Source of the DNA: Altererythrobacter sp.
Lineage (GTDB): Bacteria; Pseudomonadota; Alphaproteobacteria; Sphingomonadales; Sphingomonadaceae
Length of the DNA stretch: 45,997 bases
Direction of reading: 5' to 3'
Assembly (NCBI GenBank): GCA_031178065.1
Contig: JAPSJS010000026.1
Location: 1-45,997, forward strand
In this document: in pieces, positions 44,533 to 45,997 of the stretch
How the letters are laid out: each line of letters begins with the position of its first letter
Numbering within the stretch: the stretch's first letter is position 1
The notes under the pieces: generated by a model
Told to the model about the DNA's origin: nothing
What the model saw: only the letters and a program-made list of their open reading frames with translations
Databases searched by the model: none
Program-made: the position numbers and the translations under genes

Positions 44533-44991
44533 CTAACATTCGCATGCCGGCTTCGACTTGCGCTTCGGCGCGGTTGTGGCGAACTCCGCAGGGGTCAGTT
44601 CGCTGTTCCCATCGGCATCGGCGCTTTCGAAGCGTTCCGCTGTCGTTACCGCCCACTCCTCGAAGGTCAGTAGATTGTTGCCGTCCTTGTCGAGCTCCCG
44701 GAATCCGTCGCTTCGCGTGGAGAGCATCTCGTTGCGCGTGATCTTGAGGTCGCGGTTGCGGTCGTAGCGGAAGAAGCGGCGCTGCTCGCGCGTCAACTCG
44801 GTTGCCTCGGGGGGCTTGGGGCCGATCAGGGTTTCGGGATCGGCCTGCGGCAACGCTTCGTCATCGGGCTCCGCCATTTCGGGCAGTGGCGGCGGAGCCC
44901 CGCGCTCGACCTCCGCCCTTCCCTGCCACCAGAACATGCCGATCCCGACAAGAATCAAGGCGCCGACCGCCCCCAGAACCAGCCGGTTCAT
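44533..44991 (-). CDS. Membrane-anchored EF-hand calcium-binding protein
   Basis: A 152-residue protein with an N-terminal hydrophobic helix (LVLGAVGALILVGIGMFWW, residues 4-22), an acidic Pro-rich linker and three EF-hand loops: DRNRDLKITRNE, DKDGNNLLTFEE and DADGNSELTPAE, each with Asp at positions 1, 3 or 5 and Glu at 12. These should bind Ca2+. The end is basic and finishes in CEC. It is probably periplasmic and anchored by the uncleaved helix. It lies 37 bases downstream of the squalene/phytoene-synthase-like gene on the same strand, and is probably in its transcript. Confidence 0.85.
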   Translation of the reverse strand: MNRLVLGAVGALILVGIGMFWWQGRAEVERGAPPPLPEMAEPDDEALPQADPETLIGPKPPEATELTREQRRFFRYDRNRDLKITRNEMLSTRSDGFRELDKDGNNLLTFEEWAVTTAERFESADADGNSELTPAEFATTAPKRKSKPACEC

Positions 44992-45028
44992 CGTCCATTC
45001 TCCCCCTGCTTTGCCGGGAGATAATAGG

Positions 45029-45682
45029 CTACCGACCGATCATGCCAAGACGCAGCGCGGCTAGAATGTCGCGCCGCCGCACGACCAGCGATGCTCCGCC
45101 GCGCGCGAGAGAGCGATGCGCAAGGCCCCGAAGCACGGCCAGTGGCCGCAGAGCACGCGGCAGAGACGGGAAGCGGTGCCCGTGCGCATCCGCGAGGCCA
45201 AGGGCCGTCTGACGCTCCTCGACGTTGCTCACCCGCGCGGCAAAATCGGCAAGCGCCCAGATCCTTCCCGCTTGGTGGGCGCCCTCTTCTGCAGCGGATT
45301 GGCCGGCGAGGCGGGCAAGTGCAGCGAATGCGCCGGCCCGGCCGCTTGCGAAGCCGCCGATCGCAGGAGTGGGCAGTGGCGCTTCGCCGACGAGCTGCTC
45401 CCACCCGTCGATCAGGCGGACGAGCGCGCGTTCCTCTCCCGTCCATGTTTCGCCGATCGCATCGAGTATGGGATCGCCTTTCGCCCGATCCGTGGGCGCC
45501 TTGCTCAACTCGTCGCGCCACCAAGCCAGGCGTAGCTGCGCGAGTAGCGGTTCGTTGGCCTTGGCGACGAGTTCGCCCAGACGCGCGTCGAGGGCAAACA
45601 GCGCAGCGGTCGGCGCACGCAGGTACGCGGGGGCGTAGTTCAGCGCCAGCCGCTGCGGCAGAGGGAAGAGATCGTCATGCAT
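45029..45682 (-). CDS. Squalene/phytoene-synthase-family protein, short form
   Basis: A 217-residue protein of the squalene/phytoene synthase fold, shorter than true synthases (about 280-350). RLALNYAPAYLRAPTAALFALD and LRLAWWRDELSKAP match the branch that includes the mitochondrial assembly factor NDUFAF6. The two DxxxD metal motifs needed for prenyl condensation are not seen, so it is unlikely to make phytoene; by analogy it may help assemble respiratory complex I. ATG 45682 is used; GTG 45703 would add seven residues. The upstream plus-strand pilus gene is divergent. Confidence 0.78.
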   Translation of the reverse strand: MHDDLFPLPQRLALNYAPAYLRAPTAALFALDARLGELVAKANEPLLAQLRLAWWRDELSKAPTDRAKGDPILDAIGETWTGEERALVRLIDGWEQLVGEAPLPTPAIGGFASGRAGAFAALARLAGQSAAEEGAHQAGRIWALADFAARVSNVEERQTALGLADAHGHRFPSLPRALRPLAVLRGLAHRSLARGGASLVVRRRDILAALRLGMIGR

Positions 45683-45781
45683 CGAGACGGCTGCCGATAG
45701 CACCGATCAGACCGGCGGCGCCACGCCGATCCGAAATGCTCCCCATTTGGAGTTTCTTAATGCTACTCCCCTAGGGCGGCG

Positions 45782-45997
45782 GTGAACAGCTTCGGACGTT
45801 CCATGAGGGGTATCGGCATCGCCAAATCGCTGGCAGCGCTCTGGCGCGATCGACGGGGGAACACCCTGCCGATTTTCGCGGCGTCGCTCGTTCCACTGCT
45901 CGCGATCGTCGGCGGCGGGGTGGACGCCAGCCGCGGCTATCTCACCAAGACGCAGCTACAGAACGCCTGCGACGCCGGCGTTCTCGCCGGCCGCCGC
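45782..45997 (+). CDS. TadG-like Flp pilus assembly protein, N-terminus only
   Basis: The frame is open to the last base and gives 72 residues, so the gene is cut by the window end. It begins with a basic segment (LAALWRDRRGNTLPIFAAS) that runs into one hydrophobic helix (LVPLLAIVGGGVDASRGYL), followed by TKTQLQNACDAGVLAGRR. This is the TadE/TadG pattern of a short helix and the LQxACDAxxLAG motif seen in TadG-like proteins with a vWA domain further on. GTG 45782 is taken as the start; ATG 45803 is possible. Its role would be in a tight-adherence pilus. Confidence 0.8.
   Translation, partial: MNSFGRSMRGIGIAKSLAALWRDRRGNTLPIFAASLVPLLAIVGGGVDASRGYLTKTQLQNACDAGVLAGRR

Noticed and set aside
1-45997. 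CRISPR arrays, insertion sequences, prophage or defence islands
   Set aside because: Reading both strands gave no regular spacer-repeat pattern, transposase, integrase, phage structural gene or recognised defence gene.

Overview
This window reads as chromosomal DNA of an alphaproteobacterium, most likely Sphingomonadales and close to Erythrobacteraceae. The support is high GC content, the dusB-ntrB-ntrC-ntrY-ntrX-hfq-hflX gene order, an Hfq made of two Sm domains, a large TonB-dependent receptor, a fused IspDF and an FAD/folate-type TrmFO. No transposon, prophage, integrase or CRISPR array was seen. Genes are tightly packed, with many 4-base start/stop overlaps and several convergent pairs that share their stop codons.

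Layout: 1-3069 holds the 3' end of rnr, an XRE regulator facing a small membrane protein across a perfect 17-bp dyad, and a universal stress protein. 3185-10309 is a plus-strand metabolic block: pyruvate dehydrogenase E2, a secreted hypothetical protein, a YciA-like thioesterase, lipoamide dehydrogenase, a CPA2 cation/proton antiporter, a class IV aminotransferase and a sulfotransferase-like protein. 10605-14536 (minus) carries a small secreted protein, a TonB-dependent receptor with its terminator, and tRNA-Ser(UGA). 14660-22702 is a long plus-strand cell-envelope and housekeeping operon: lytic transglycosylase, RlpA-like lipoprotein, D,D-carboxypeptidase, tmk, holB, metG, tatD, a metallo-beta-lactamase-fold hydrolase and a two-helix membrane protein, followed by mazG behind an AT-rich promoter.

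23503-32725 (minus) is the nitrogen two-component cluster dusB-ntrB-ntrC-ntrY-ntrX, then hfq and hflX, with hfq behind its own recognisable promoter. 32802-34991 (plus) holds ispDF, a secreted hypothetical protein and a pncC/cinA amidohydrolase. 34952-36452 (minus) holds lipA and a COQ10-like protein. Carbonic anhydrase and a NYN-LOTUS protein follow on plus, then a minus-strand TPR-like secreted protein, gyrA (plus), a YhhN-family membrane protein (minus), trmFO (plus), an EF-hand protein and a squalene/phytoene-synthase-like protein (minus), and the start of a TadG-like pilus assembly gene that runs off the end.

Most of the window is core genome. The points most worth a second look are the asymmetric tandem Hfq and its regulatory region, a possible CTG start for hflX, the aminotransferase/sulfotransferase pair, a YciA homologue lacking the usual catalytic aspartate, the XRE operator, and GyrA with alanine at the main quinolone position. 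I did not find a convincing wholly new multi-gene system.
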